Source: Aplectana chamaeleonis (Eukaryota > Nematoda > Chromadorea > Rhabditida > Cosmocercidae). Taken from it: 64,000 bases of DNA. Of this stretch, positions 45,122 through 55,042 are shown one piece after another. Positions within the stretch are counted from its first letter, which is position 1, and every line of letters begins with the position of its first letter. The stretch covers positions 62,001-126,000 of the forward strand of contig JAPDOI010001736.1 in NCBI GenBank assembly GCA_029168955.1. The letters run 5' to 3'. The notes below the pieces were generated by a model. That model was not told the DNA's origin and searched no databases. It worked only from the letters and a program-made list of their open reading frames with translations. The position numbers were made by a program, and so were the translations under genes.

Positions 45122-45372
45122 TTGTTATCGCAATGGTTAAAGGACAACGGTGCGATTTGCGGACTCCAGCACTGAAACTACGGTAGAATCCGCACTTTGC
45201 CAGAATTTCGTCATAGATCGGCGCCAACCGCGTCGTCTCTCGTGCTCCACGAGAATATCAGCTGTGGCGCCGATCGATGACTTGAAATCTGGCAAAGTGC
45301 CAGATTCTACCGAAAGTTTTAGCGCGGGTCCGCAACCGCACCATGTCCTTTAACATTGCGGTCAACTGTATT
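45122..45372. mobile_element. foldback MITE family G, copy 2
   Basis: The left end TATCGCAATGGTTAAAGGAC and right end GTCCTTTAACATTGCGGTCAACTGTA mirror each other. Inner arms carry AACTACGGTAGAATCCGCAC and CTGGCAAAGTGCCAGATTC. The centre matches copy 1 (AGATCGGCGCCAACCG, GTGGCGCCGATCGATGAC). Confidence 0.75.
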
Positions 45373-45993
45373 TGCTGAAGGAATTGTTACAGGGGCGGTT
45401 ATAAACGGAGGTGTCAGCTTCTATTCGGCTATCACTGTAGAATAGCGGCTTTTCCAGTTATTATTTGACGTCGACGCTGTTAAGCAAAAATCATCGCAGA
45501 ACTTTCATGGTATTTATTACATACATCTTATTATTCTAGCTTTTGAAGTCAATTTCATTCTGAATTCTTAAGTAAAAATTGGCGAAGTGGGAGTTTATTG
45601 GCAAAGCACTTTAGGTATGGACGATTCTACGATAGGATAGACAGCTTCTATTTGTCATCACTATTGACACCGTGGTATGTCAGACTTTGTTATTGATAGT
45701 GATAGCAACCTGAAACCAGCCTTTACGATGCAGGAATCTTGTCGGTTTTCTTTTGCAGAAAAGTCAAAAGCCGAGTGGCGTGATTGGAGCATTTAAAAAT
45801 AAGAAGTTGAGGAATAAACTGACAAGAGCTTGAGGGGCAAGAATAGATTGCATAAATCTTGAAAACTCACTCAGAAACTTTCTGATTACAGCAAGCTCCG
45901 AGCTGCAGTGAATGTTTCATCTTCAACCGTCTTTACTGATGCTACTCTGGTACTTTTTCAACGAACGCGCGTGACGCGCGTGGGATGCCATCT
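45373..45993. other. unassigned sequence
   Basis: No gene or repeat recognised. Confidence 0.35.
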
Positions 45994-46426
45994 TTAAAGG
46001 GCAATAACAATACACCCGAAAAATTGATTTTCAGATTTCATGCTTATCTTGGAGAGTGGGTCACACGCTGTGGACTCACAGTGGTATGCCTTCTGGAATC
46101 GTCAAAGACCCCCTTTGAACAGAGTTATGGCTCTTTAAACATGCACCTTTAGATTTGAGAGTGAAAAATTGGTGGACGAGTTGCTCTCAGGCCTGTATTT
46201 GTCTTCATTCGCAATCGCTGCGTGATAGAAAGCCAGGATGAGGGAGACAGTCCGGTAGTGGAGCTGAAGAACGGCGACTTGCTGGAATTCATCCTTCCAT
46301 CAAGCAGCCATCGAAGCTCGGAAAATCTTTTAGGATCGGGCTCTGTGGTGGTGAGCGACGTGGGTCGGGCCTGTGGTGGTCGCTTATGTCTCGCTTATTT
46401 GAAGAAAATTGAGTTCTCGCATTACC
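45994..46426 (+). mobile_element. MITE family C, copy 2 (3' truncated)
   Basis: Begins TTAAAGGGCAATAACAATACACCC, then ATGCTTATCTTGGAGAG, TGAACAGAGTTATGGC, GGTGGACGAGTTG, TTCGCAATCGCTGCG and GGGTCGGGCCTGTGGTGGT. The end is cut where an inverted copy begins. Confidence 0.75.
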
Positions 46427-46933
46427 CTCAGATATGAATTTTGAGATTAGTCATTAACCAGGCTAATGGTGTAGGAAGCCCCCCTCCTGTATAACACGTG
46501 TAAATGCGAGATCTCAACGTTCCCCAAATAAGCGAGATATAAGCGACCACCACAGGCCCCGAACCCCCTTCAGCTCACCACCGAGCCCGACCCCTAACAG
46601 ATTTTTTTGAGAGTCTCGAACTAAGGTAAATCGGGATGGATGAATTTTCAAGTCGTCGTTCTTCAGTCCATTGAATCCAGGATGTCTTCTCCTTTATTCT
46701 GGCTCTTCTATCACGTGAGTCAAATGATTGCGAATGAAGAGGGAACACAGGCCTGAGGACAACTCGTCCTCCACTTTTCACCCCTTCAAAATTTAGGCAT
46801 TTCGGAAGAGTCAAACTCTGTTTAAAGAGTCTTTGAACGATTTGAGAGAACTAACCACTGGGATCGCGTGTGGCCTCTCCAAGATAAGCATGAAAATCTG
46901 AAAATAAATTTTGAGAATCCTGTGCCTCTTTAA
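46427..46933 (-). mobile_element. MITE family C, copy 3 (inverted)
   Basis: Same blocks as the neighbours in reverse, ending (plus strand) AATCCTGTGCCTCTTTAA. It shares its right TTAA with copy 4 (46930-46933). Confidence 0.75.
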
Positions 46934-47389
46934 AGGCTTTATATGCTTATCTTGGAGAGGGTCACACGCTTTGATCACAGTGGTATCTCTAAAATTGTCC
47001 CAGGGACCTCCTATGAACGGAGATATGGCTCTTTTAAAATGCCCAGATTTTTAGGGTGGAAATTGGTGGACGAGTTGTCTCAGGCCTGTGGAAAATTTCT
47101 CTTCATTCGCAATCGTTGCGTGAAAGAAAGCCAGGACAAAGGAGACAGTCCTCGGTAATGAACTGAAGAACGACGTGACTTCTTATCGAATTCATCCATA
47201 CATCTAGCCACTATCGAGTTTGAAATCTGTTAGGGTCAGGGTCTGTGAGTGATACTTGCTTATGTATCGCTTATTTGGGGAATTGGAGATCTCTGCACAT
47301 TTTGGCACGTGTTATACTGGAGGAGTCTTCTACACAACTACATGAAAATCACAAAATTAATATCAGGAGGAGGTGTACTGTGCCTTTAA
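46930..47389 (+). mobile_element. MITE family C, copy 4
   Basis: Begins TTAAAGGCTTTATATGCTTATC and ends GGTGTACTGTGCCTTTAA (TTAA 47386-47389). Internal blocks as for copy 1. With copies 2 and 3 it forms a 1.4 kb plus/minus/plus array. Confidence 0.8.
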
Positions 47390-48433
47390 AGAGCATCGTG
47401 CACGTGATGGAAACCCTATCCCAATTCTTGACTTTATCGCGAAGGCATTCCACCGTTGTAGCTAGAAAGCGCGTAACCCCTCTTCTGAAAAACTTCAATT
47501 AACGACAAAAAGCAGGTTCTTAAAATCTATGGACACCTGCGTTTAAAATTAAACGCCGCAATGGTCTTTATGGTTGTTGCGCTCGAGCGTGAGGAACAGT
47601 TACAACAATCTGCACAGCGACATGTCATGTATGCATGCAACTCCAATCAGGTGACTAAAATGATTTCCTTTGTTTTTCCATACGTTCCATTATTTTTGTA
47701 TTCTTTCTGTCCAAACTGAGGTTCCATTATTTTGTTCATTTAATTCAGTATACACCTGATACTGCCCTGAAGTCCAAACTTCAAAATCCCAGAATAGCCC
47801 GTGGATTCATTGCAGACAAATCAAGTGAACCCAGGTGAACGTAGCAAATCAGTCTGGTTTCAAAGCTCAATTAAGAGGCAGGCTTCAAGATTTATACAAT
47901 TAGGGAGAAGGTAAGGTTCCCAGAAGTGAAAAGCAATAAGGAACTAAGCAAAAAAGAAGGAAAACGGCGGAAATCCGCACTAAACCATTTACTCTCTTCG
48001 CCGTCGCGCGCGCGCATCGATCGCAGGGCGCCACACTGCGAATGATGTCTCGCGACAGCGACCGATTACCCGGCACGGTTTTAACATTTGATTGTGGGTT
48101 AACACCTTTTCATCTGTGACCCCTGAGAAGCGACCGGCGCCACTACTAAAGTGTTCCTGCGACAGTTTCTTCTCATGGTGAGTGTAATCCTGACACGCTT
48201 CGTAAGAGATGAAGCTAACCTGTCGCGGTCGCAGACTGGAGGTATAACAATGGCCTCAACAGAGGATCGACTCAGAGGCCAACCGCTGAAGCCAGAAAGC
48301 CGTTTTCAGAGGCGAACCACTTCATTATGGGTGCATTTTCAAAACTTCTAAATTTGGTGAATGACTGTCAGGACGAATTTGTTCGATGAAGCGCAAAAGA
48401 ACTGGGATACGGTATTTTTCGCGTACGATGCCT
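47390..48433. other. unassigned sequence
   Basis: No gene recognised. The last 30 bp before 48434 (TTTTTCGCGTACGATGCC) resemble the right end of families B/E. A CGCG-rich run lies at 48002-48020. Confidence 0.35.
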
Positions 48434-48877
48434 TTAAAGCATGATTGAGAATAGCTACGAAACACAGAATGGTAAGACTTGAGAATACAACGCCTTCGCA
48501 TTTCGAAGCGTCAAGAACGACTGACAATGCTCTCTACACCGGTAGAGAAGTTGGTCTCGCTCTTGTATTTCTCCACCTCCTGTATTTCTCCTGCTCCTCC
48601 CCCAAAACGAGGTATGCTATGATTTACCAATTGTTCCTATTCTTACCGCCTCATAAACGGCCGCCGACGGTGGGAATGGCCCAGCACCCTGTTTTGGAGG
48701 AGACCATAGCAATACAGGAGGCGGGGCCAACTTTTCACTCGTGTAGCGGAATTTGTGGTGTCATTTTTGAGTCTTCAAAATGCGTAGTGCATTATATTTC
48801 TCCTGTGCCATACTATTCTCAATTCCATTGTTATTTCAATGACGTTTTTAAGAGCGATGGCATGCTGTTAGCTTTAA
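48434..48877. mobile_element. foldback MITE family B, copy 2
   Basis: TTAA at both ends (48434-48437, 48874-48877). Arms share ATTGAGAATAG, the GCGTCAAGAACG / CATTTTTGAGTC pair and the GTAGAGAAGTTGG / GCCAACTTTTCACTC pair. The interior has two opposed GGAGGAG-rich blocks (CTCCTCCCCCAAAAC and GTTTTGGAGGAG). It is 444 bp. The 149-codon ORF across it is a product of the repeat. Confidence 0.75.
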
Positions 48878-50532
48878 AGTACAGAATGGCCTAACGACAG
48901 AATCTGACTACAGAAAAATTGGTCAGCTTTCTCTAATCCTATGGAACACCAATCGAGGTTATTCATATGGTAGACCAGAGCGCTCTCCTTTGATGTGTGA
49001 GAATGGAGCACCACCACAAACAGGGTTTCAGGTTCGGCTTCTCGACGCAATACATAAAGTCTTAGTTTGGACTTTGATGAAAAATGATGTTGCCCTTTAT
49101 TTTCTCGATTTTCTTAGATAACCGAGAGATTCCTCACTCAGAAGGGTTTTCAAACGTCATGATTCGCCAGGAATTATCCATACTAGTGACGACTCTTTAT
49201 CGATGAAGTTTCGATTGGCTGACTAATCGTATTACTACACAGTAGAATAAGCGTTGACGGTGCACACTCAGGGGCGGCACAATGCACGTATACGCGGCAG
49301 GTTAAAAAGTGGTTAGGGTGGGTTAGGGCCGTCGGCGCGTTTGATGCTTGTCGCCCTGCGAGTGCTGGAGGTATTAACCAATAATTGAGGCCATGCCTGT
49401 ACCTGCAGGCTTCGGCTGCTTGCTGATCCAGTCCTCCCCTTTCTCCCCCGGTAGGGGTTGGCGGACGTGTAAGAACGACTTTCCAGTGCTTCCTCCCAAC
49501 CTCTTGCCTGGCTTCAACCCTTTGCACTGGGCCTTTACCACCAAACGCGCCGACGCTCCGAACCCTGCCCCAACCCCTTCGTAGCGCCTCGCGTTCGCGA
49601 ATGCACCGCCACATGTGTCTTATCAGGGCCCGTAGCCCAGTAAACCCCCAGTGCGCTGAGATGAGCTCACTGCATGCGGTCACCTTGTGCAGGGAGGCAT
49701 GGCCGCATCAATCGAACCGTCACACGGTTAGCGATGGCTGGTCTCCTGTGGGTGGAAATAGTGGCCACACGGCTGGCTCGACGCACTTGTGGTGCGAAGA
49801 AGAGGTCACCTGGCAGCTGGCTGGGGCAAGGAGAAATAGCACAGGTTGCGCGAGACGTAGCGACGGTCATTTGAACCCCGTGAGTTGCCCCTGCAACTTA
49901 CGGTTCTCGCAGACGGTCGTCACACTCCGCAGGTTTGCGTTCCACATTCTCGTACAGTAACCCGAAATCAACGGCCATAACCAATTCATTCTGAGTGGGT
50001 GGATCTTCTGCGAGCGCAAAAACATGATAGCAGCCGTATTTTTTCAATATCAGTAATTCATTCTTATAGTGCAAAGATGAGTTTTCTAGCTTAAGAAGTT
50101 GTTCTTGTAACTATGTTAGTGTTTTCGTAACCATGTGTGGGACTGTACTCGATTTGAGGAGGGCTCCTTTTTTCATTTTTTCGATAAACTGCAGTTAGGG
50201 TTGTTTTTGCACTGTGTGATGGACACTGTGGAACGTCATCCGTTCTGCAGTTTTATGTTGCTTGCTGAACTCCTTTTGTTAAAGCAAATCAATTTATAGA
50301 GGTGTGAGGGCGTTGAAATATTCGGGTTTTAATTTTTCGGCCTATTTAGAAGCGACATTCGAATATTTAGCAAAATATTTAGCAAATCATCCAAAAATCA
50401 TCCAAGAGTACTCTTGATTTAATTAGAATTCATTCGAAAATTCGTTCGATCACTGTTATAAAATATTCAGTATTCGATTTGAATAGAGGTCAGGTTTTCG
50501 AATTAATTGATTTGAAAACATTCAGAGGTCTT
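48878..50532. other. unassigned sequence with a GC-rich segment
   Basis: 49183-49960 is GC-rich and carries overlapping long ORFs on both strands (up to 166 codons, minus). None shows a family motif. Overlap on both strands suggests base-composition effects or a transposon non-coding region. From 49960 to 50530 the sequence is AT-rich, with AAATATTTAG-type short repeats near 50350-50470. Confidence 0.4.
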
Positions 50533-50739
50533 GTACAGGCCATAAAACGGCCAATGTCTCACCGCCGACTGCGTACCACTGCGCTGCGCGACCGCACGTG
50601 CGTCGGAAACGAGTTTTGGCGCGCGCGCGAAACGGCGCGGACAGCAAAACTCGTCGCGCGGCCGGCCAAAACCCGTCTGCTTCCGACGCGCGTGCAGTCG
50701 ACGGTGATACGCAGTCGACGGTGAGACTATGGCCTGTAA
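50533..50739. mobile_element. CpG-rich MITE (family J)
   Basis: ACAGGCCATA at the left and TATGGCCTGT at the right are inverted, followed inside by TCTCACCGCCGACTGCG and its mirror CGCAGTCGACGGTGAGA. The interior is dense in CGCG. A related end, ACAGGCTATAAAACGGCCAA, is at 58.92 kb. Confidence 0.65.
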
Positions 50740-51155
50740 GGATGAATGCATGCAATTGGATTATTTTATGAGGTCTCATTCGAAAAAGTTATTCTATCTT
50801 AATATTCATGTTTTCTTGCTGATCTTTGCTAAGCAGAGCTGCTGCCGCGGCTTGCTTGCTATATGAGTACTAAAATTCCCTTAGTTGGCAAAACTTGTTT
50901 CTCCCAGGTAGACTTTTTCAGTTCAAGTGAAATCAGCATGTTACGACGTTCATACCATTTTTTTGTACTTCTGACTGTTTTCTCCTATCGGCTAGTTTGA
51001 TGGTAGACCTTAGCATCTCTTGGTGTGCTTCCTCGAACGAAAAGTGAGCGGTTAAGTCACATTATGGTTTCTTAAGAAGTTACGACAGTTCCATCGTCAT
51101 CAAAAACCGAATCCAAAGGAGCGGGCATTATCTATGCACACATTGGAAATGCAGC
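50740..51155. other. unassigned sequence
   Basis: No gene recognised. Confidence 0.3.
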
Positions 51156-51330
51156 GTTGAAGACAGTGGTCATGATAAAATAAGCTTCGTAGGTAAAACG
51201 TGCTGTTCTAAATCCAGCGATTTTGTCATCGATTCGTGCAAATCCAGAACAATTTTTTCTGACTGATTTTGTAGCATTTTCGGTGATTTTCTCGACAACT
51301 TTAAACCGTTCTCTCCTGAATTTTCTGCTC
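51156..51330 (+). repeat. MITE family A, copy 4, left part
   Basis: TTGAAGACAGTGGTCATGAT resembles the family A left end, followed by a diverged body. The right part is at 53.80-54.25 kb, so the copy is probably split by about 2.4 kb of other sequence. Confidence 0.5.
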
Positions 51331-53760
51331 ATTAGGAAAGAACTCTCGCTGAATTCTGGGACAACCTTTACGGCTTACCCTGAACCGCTTTTGAGAGGGG
51401 ATCCCGCCAGCCTTCGGCATTTGGGACATGATCCTACTCACGGTCTCCGGGCAGTGGACCACTTCCCTTTAGCCGTGGGCCTCATCCCCTCAGCTGCCAC
51501 AAGTTGGTACTTCGGCTTCTGAATGACCCTTCAGAGGTGAGTTGAAGTCAACATCCAGGACCGGTTTGTGAATGCGTGAGCGAGGATTCGGTGAGATGAA
51601 GCGCGTTTTATTACCTTTCTGGTTCGTTTACTCTGAGCATGATCCTGATACGAGAAAAATTTTTGATTCTCAGCAAGTTCTCGACATAAAATTTTCAATT
51701 TGTCCTGCCTGAGCTCAGCATGCACAGTGTAAGACAAAAGGGTCAGTCTTGGTCACCGGTGGTAAATGCGCTGGGTACGACTCACCAATGATTACGAGGA
51801 GACAGATTTTGCTGTTTCACGGGAAGTGCAGACTGCAATGTCCAGTGAATAGCGGCCTCTGCCAATTCAAACCAATCACCACTACCGACGACATCTTCCA
51901 CACTCCTTGTATAGGTTTGCCCATTTTGCACTATGTCCTACACAGCAGTTTTAGAGCAATGGTGGCTCTGCAAGACGTCCTGCTCACTCCTGCTCAACTC
52001 CTGTTAAAATTCCTGTCGAAGTCCTGCTCTCTCTATTTGACGACTCTGGCGCAGGGCTTCTGGAGCCTTGCACGCAATGCAATTGAGTCATTTGGGCAAA
52101 CATGCCACGATAGTGCCGGGAATGTGCCTCGACCCTGGACTGTGCCGCGGTAGTACCGTGGCGAATCTCGCGATCATCACTGTCCCAAAATGATTCTGCA
52201 GCAGTGTCTTGAGCGACGATAACGCCGCGACATCGCCGCGATAGTACCGCAGCAGTTCCGCGGCGTTGATTGCTGCCATGGCCCCGCGAGGATGCATCAG
52301 CGAACCCCGCGTCCACTGCGATACACAGACATGCGTTGTAAAACAATAGTTTCGCCTGTTCAATTTCCCAAATGTTCTGCGCAATTTGTACAGAGCCTTG
52401 CCCGCACTGCACGATGTCCTCTGCGCACTTTGTACAGAGCCGTGCCCTTTAAGCACGTTGGAAAGCATTGCTTTAACCAGCTCCGGATTGGGTCCTGCAC
52501 ACTCCTGTTCAAGTCCTTTCCAGTCCCCTCCCAAAGCCCAGCACAGCGTTCAATGTCTTGCACAGCCCTGCTTGGGCGTTGCACTCATGTTACCTCGGAA
52601 GCACCGCTGCTTGTTGACGATATGCAAAACTGGTCGAGAATGTGTCCAAGATATTAAACTTCTTTAGAATAGCTAGTCGAGAACTCTGATAAATACAAGC
52701 AGATCTAATTACTAGAGCAGCCGTTCAGAATTTTCCAAAAATTCTCGAGGAAACCACAAGAAATTTTTCTAGCTGATGAGAAAATGGCCTGAATTCTGTA
52801 TCATTTCTTGCAGAATCTCTCGGCAAAAGCACGAAATTAATGAATTCTCAAAAACTCTTTCTTAACCAGAACTTTTGGGCCCTCGACCAATTCAGGACAA
52901 GTTTTCGACGTATCCAGGACAACTACTTTTAGCTGTGTTAACTACGTTTCTTCCCTGCTCTTTTTTCTGGATTCGGACTAGTGAGACCTACTCAGGCAAA
53001 CCATCGCTCCGAGCGGTACCGGAGAGCTACTCGAGCGACGCTGCCTCATCCGGCTCCGGAGTCGGTACCAGCTTAGCCATCTACTCGGGCCACAGCAGCC
53101 GCTCTCCGGGCCACAGCAGTATCGCTCTCGGAGCGATCTTCGGTCCCAACTGGCACTGGCGGTTTCTGTTCGGGCGATTTTCAAAAATCTCCTAATTGCT
53201 ATTTTTTCTTTATTTCCGCCTCTTCTGGAGAGGATTAAGCCTGCTAAGAGGATAAGGTATTTGCTACAGCCTGTGGGTCAGGAGGTTAATCCCGCCACAG
53301 GCCGCAACAAGGATGTTTCATCCCAGCATGGTCCGCAATGAGGAAGCCTTCCCCACCGTGGGCCATGGGGATCCCCTCGGCCGCCAAAAATTGTCATCCT
53401 GGAGAGTGATCCGAGGTCACCTCTCTCTCGCTATAGCCTCGAAAGGCCAACTACCCATCTACAATGAGGCGAGCTGCCTTTATACCTGCAGATTGGTTGA
53501 CAATTTCTTTGAGTGATAACGTGGCTCGCATTATCGGCCATCACCAAAGAACAACCAATCCCAAGGTCTCTTATCTCTGGCGATGGCACCTGCTGTGGCC
53601 CTTAGAGAGCGCCGCTGAGAGCTGACCGATAAGAACTGGCACCGGGATAGGGTCCGCGGTAGCCAGTTGGCCCTCGGTCGCCGTCCGCCGATGACGTCAT
53701 ATCGGGAGGATGATCCTACTCCCGGTCTCCGGAGCGATGATTTGCCTGAGTATACGAAAA
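51331..53760. other. sequence between the halves of a split MITE
   Basis: The direct repeats GATCCTACTCACGGTCTCCG (about 51430) and GATCCTACTCCCGGTCTCCG (about 53714) lie near the two edges. Inside, CCGCGGCAGTACTATCGCGG-like units and CTGCTC/CTCCTG runs (51975-52030) occur. An imperfect 50-bp direct repeat around TTTGTACAGAGCC lies at 52375-52450. ORFs of 142 and 148 codons (minus, 51984-52534) are repeat-driven and have no motif. Confidence 0.4.
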
Positions 53761-54250
53761 TGGTGAAGAACCTTCAACTCGAGCTGCCACAATTATCAGC
53801 TTGACTTTACGATCTGTGATGGTAGACGAGCCCACTCCAATGATCGACATCCGATGACTGCTAGTTCCAAAGATATCAGGCTGGCCTAGTCAAGATCTAA
53901 TTGAAGACTTAATCGTCCTCAGAGTAGCCTGTTCGAACATTTCTGTCCTCATCTAGTGATGACATCGAATGGGAGAGCTTGTTTACGTCGTTCACATGTT
54001 TTTTTCAGCTAGGTTCGCTTTTATTCTGCTCGAATGTCAATGACTTCAACTATACACACAAAATGGAGTGCGGACTTTGGTGGCGGAACTGTGCACGTGC
54101 GCACGAATCCTCAACTTAGAAACCTGATAACCTAATATAGTATCGTCCGGTTGCGCAACCTTCATGATATTTTTAGCCATTTCGAACCAATCTTGACTTC
54201 TATAATTTTCTGAACGACATCTTCATTTTTAGGCGACCACTGCCTTCAAT
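53761..54250 (+). repeat. MITE family A, copy 4, right part
   Basis: GATGGTAGACGAGCCCACTC, GATGACTGCTAG, GTGCACGTGCGCACGAATC and the end GCGACCACTGCCTTCAA follow the block order of copies 2 and 3. Confidence 0.7.
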
Positions 54251-54680
54251 CCAGGAGGTCTTTTTCAAAAGCAGAATCTAGTGAAGTGTAATGTGAAGTA
54301 TGTATCACCGTAAAATAATTCAATTTTTATTATAGAAAGAAGCGCTCGTGGCGTAAATTTTCGGATGGAGTATCAGTTTCTCTTCAGGTAATGCATTCTA
54401 ATTGTTGAACTCTTTCAGAGCTTAGCTAATGAATAACGGCTCAAAGCTTCCGAGGACGACAAATAAAATTTGGACAGATAGCCTAGGTTGCTCTCGGGTG
54501 AATCCGGGCGAGCAGCAGCGGAGTCGATTACGGCAAAATATAACAGCGACAAAGAGGATCTGACATGATTAGCCTCGATAAGCCCTGTTTCGACCGGCTC
54601 AAAATGAGCGGAGCGAGGGGCGATGGCAGGGAATCTCCAGGCTCACCATTAGGAATACATTCTAACATTTAGGCACTCAC
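54251..54680. other. unassigned sequence
   Basis: On the minus strand this is downstream of a strong splice donor (54679-54680). If the exon at 54681 is real, this is intron sequence. Nothing else recognised. Confidence 0.3.
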
Positions 54681-55042
54681 CAATTCACACGGGTGACCAG
54701 ACGTTCCTTTGTTCGGACATGCAGCGCAGATCGTGGCGATATTGTGGGACTTTTCAAATTGGCCTAGTTGCCCTTTGATGTCGTGGTTACTTCCGAAACC
54801 ATCGCATGCTTCACCCACCCAACGAGCTTCGTGAGCGGAGGTTCCCGTGAATGCTGCAGCTACTTTTACAAGGGGCTCATGAGCATCCACCATGCAATGC
54901 GACACTGGTGATCCATCACACGGCCCGTCACGCGAGAGTTCTTGACGCCGGTGCTTGAGTGTCCGCTGTTGCGGACGGGGGGCTTTGCCGTGGGTTCTTA
55001 GCTCGGCCTTGACGCGGATACATCGGTGGTGGCATGTGTCTC
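54681..55042 (-). CDS. unrecognised exon-like open frame with a consensus splice donor
   Basis: A minus-strand frame is open for about 120 codons and ends exactly at GAATTG|GTGAGTGCC, a consensus splice donor. The product is basic at first (KHRRQELSRDG), then has GPCDGSPVSHCMVDAHEPLV, AHEARWVGEACDGFGSNHDI, KGQLGQFEKSHN and ICAACPNKGTSGHPCEL. Spaced Cys and His residues suggest a structured or zinc-binding domain. The codon pattern and absence of low-complexity sequence make it look coding. I do not recognise the family. It could be an exon of a transposon gene. No partner exon was found. The start is undefined (an in-frame stop lies just upstream). Confidence 0.4.

Noticed and set aside
48445..48894. 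149-codon plus ORF
   Set aside because: It lies across the foldback body of MITE family B and shows no domain.
49183..49960. 166-codon minus ORF and overlapping plus ORFs in GC-rich DNA
   Set aside because: Long ORFs overlap on both strands with no motif or splice context. GC content alone explains them.
51984..52534. Two overlapping 142- and 148-codon minus ORFs
   Set aside because: Composition is dominated by short direct repeats. No homology-like motifs, and the frames overlap each other.
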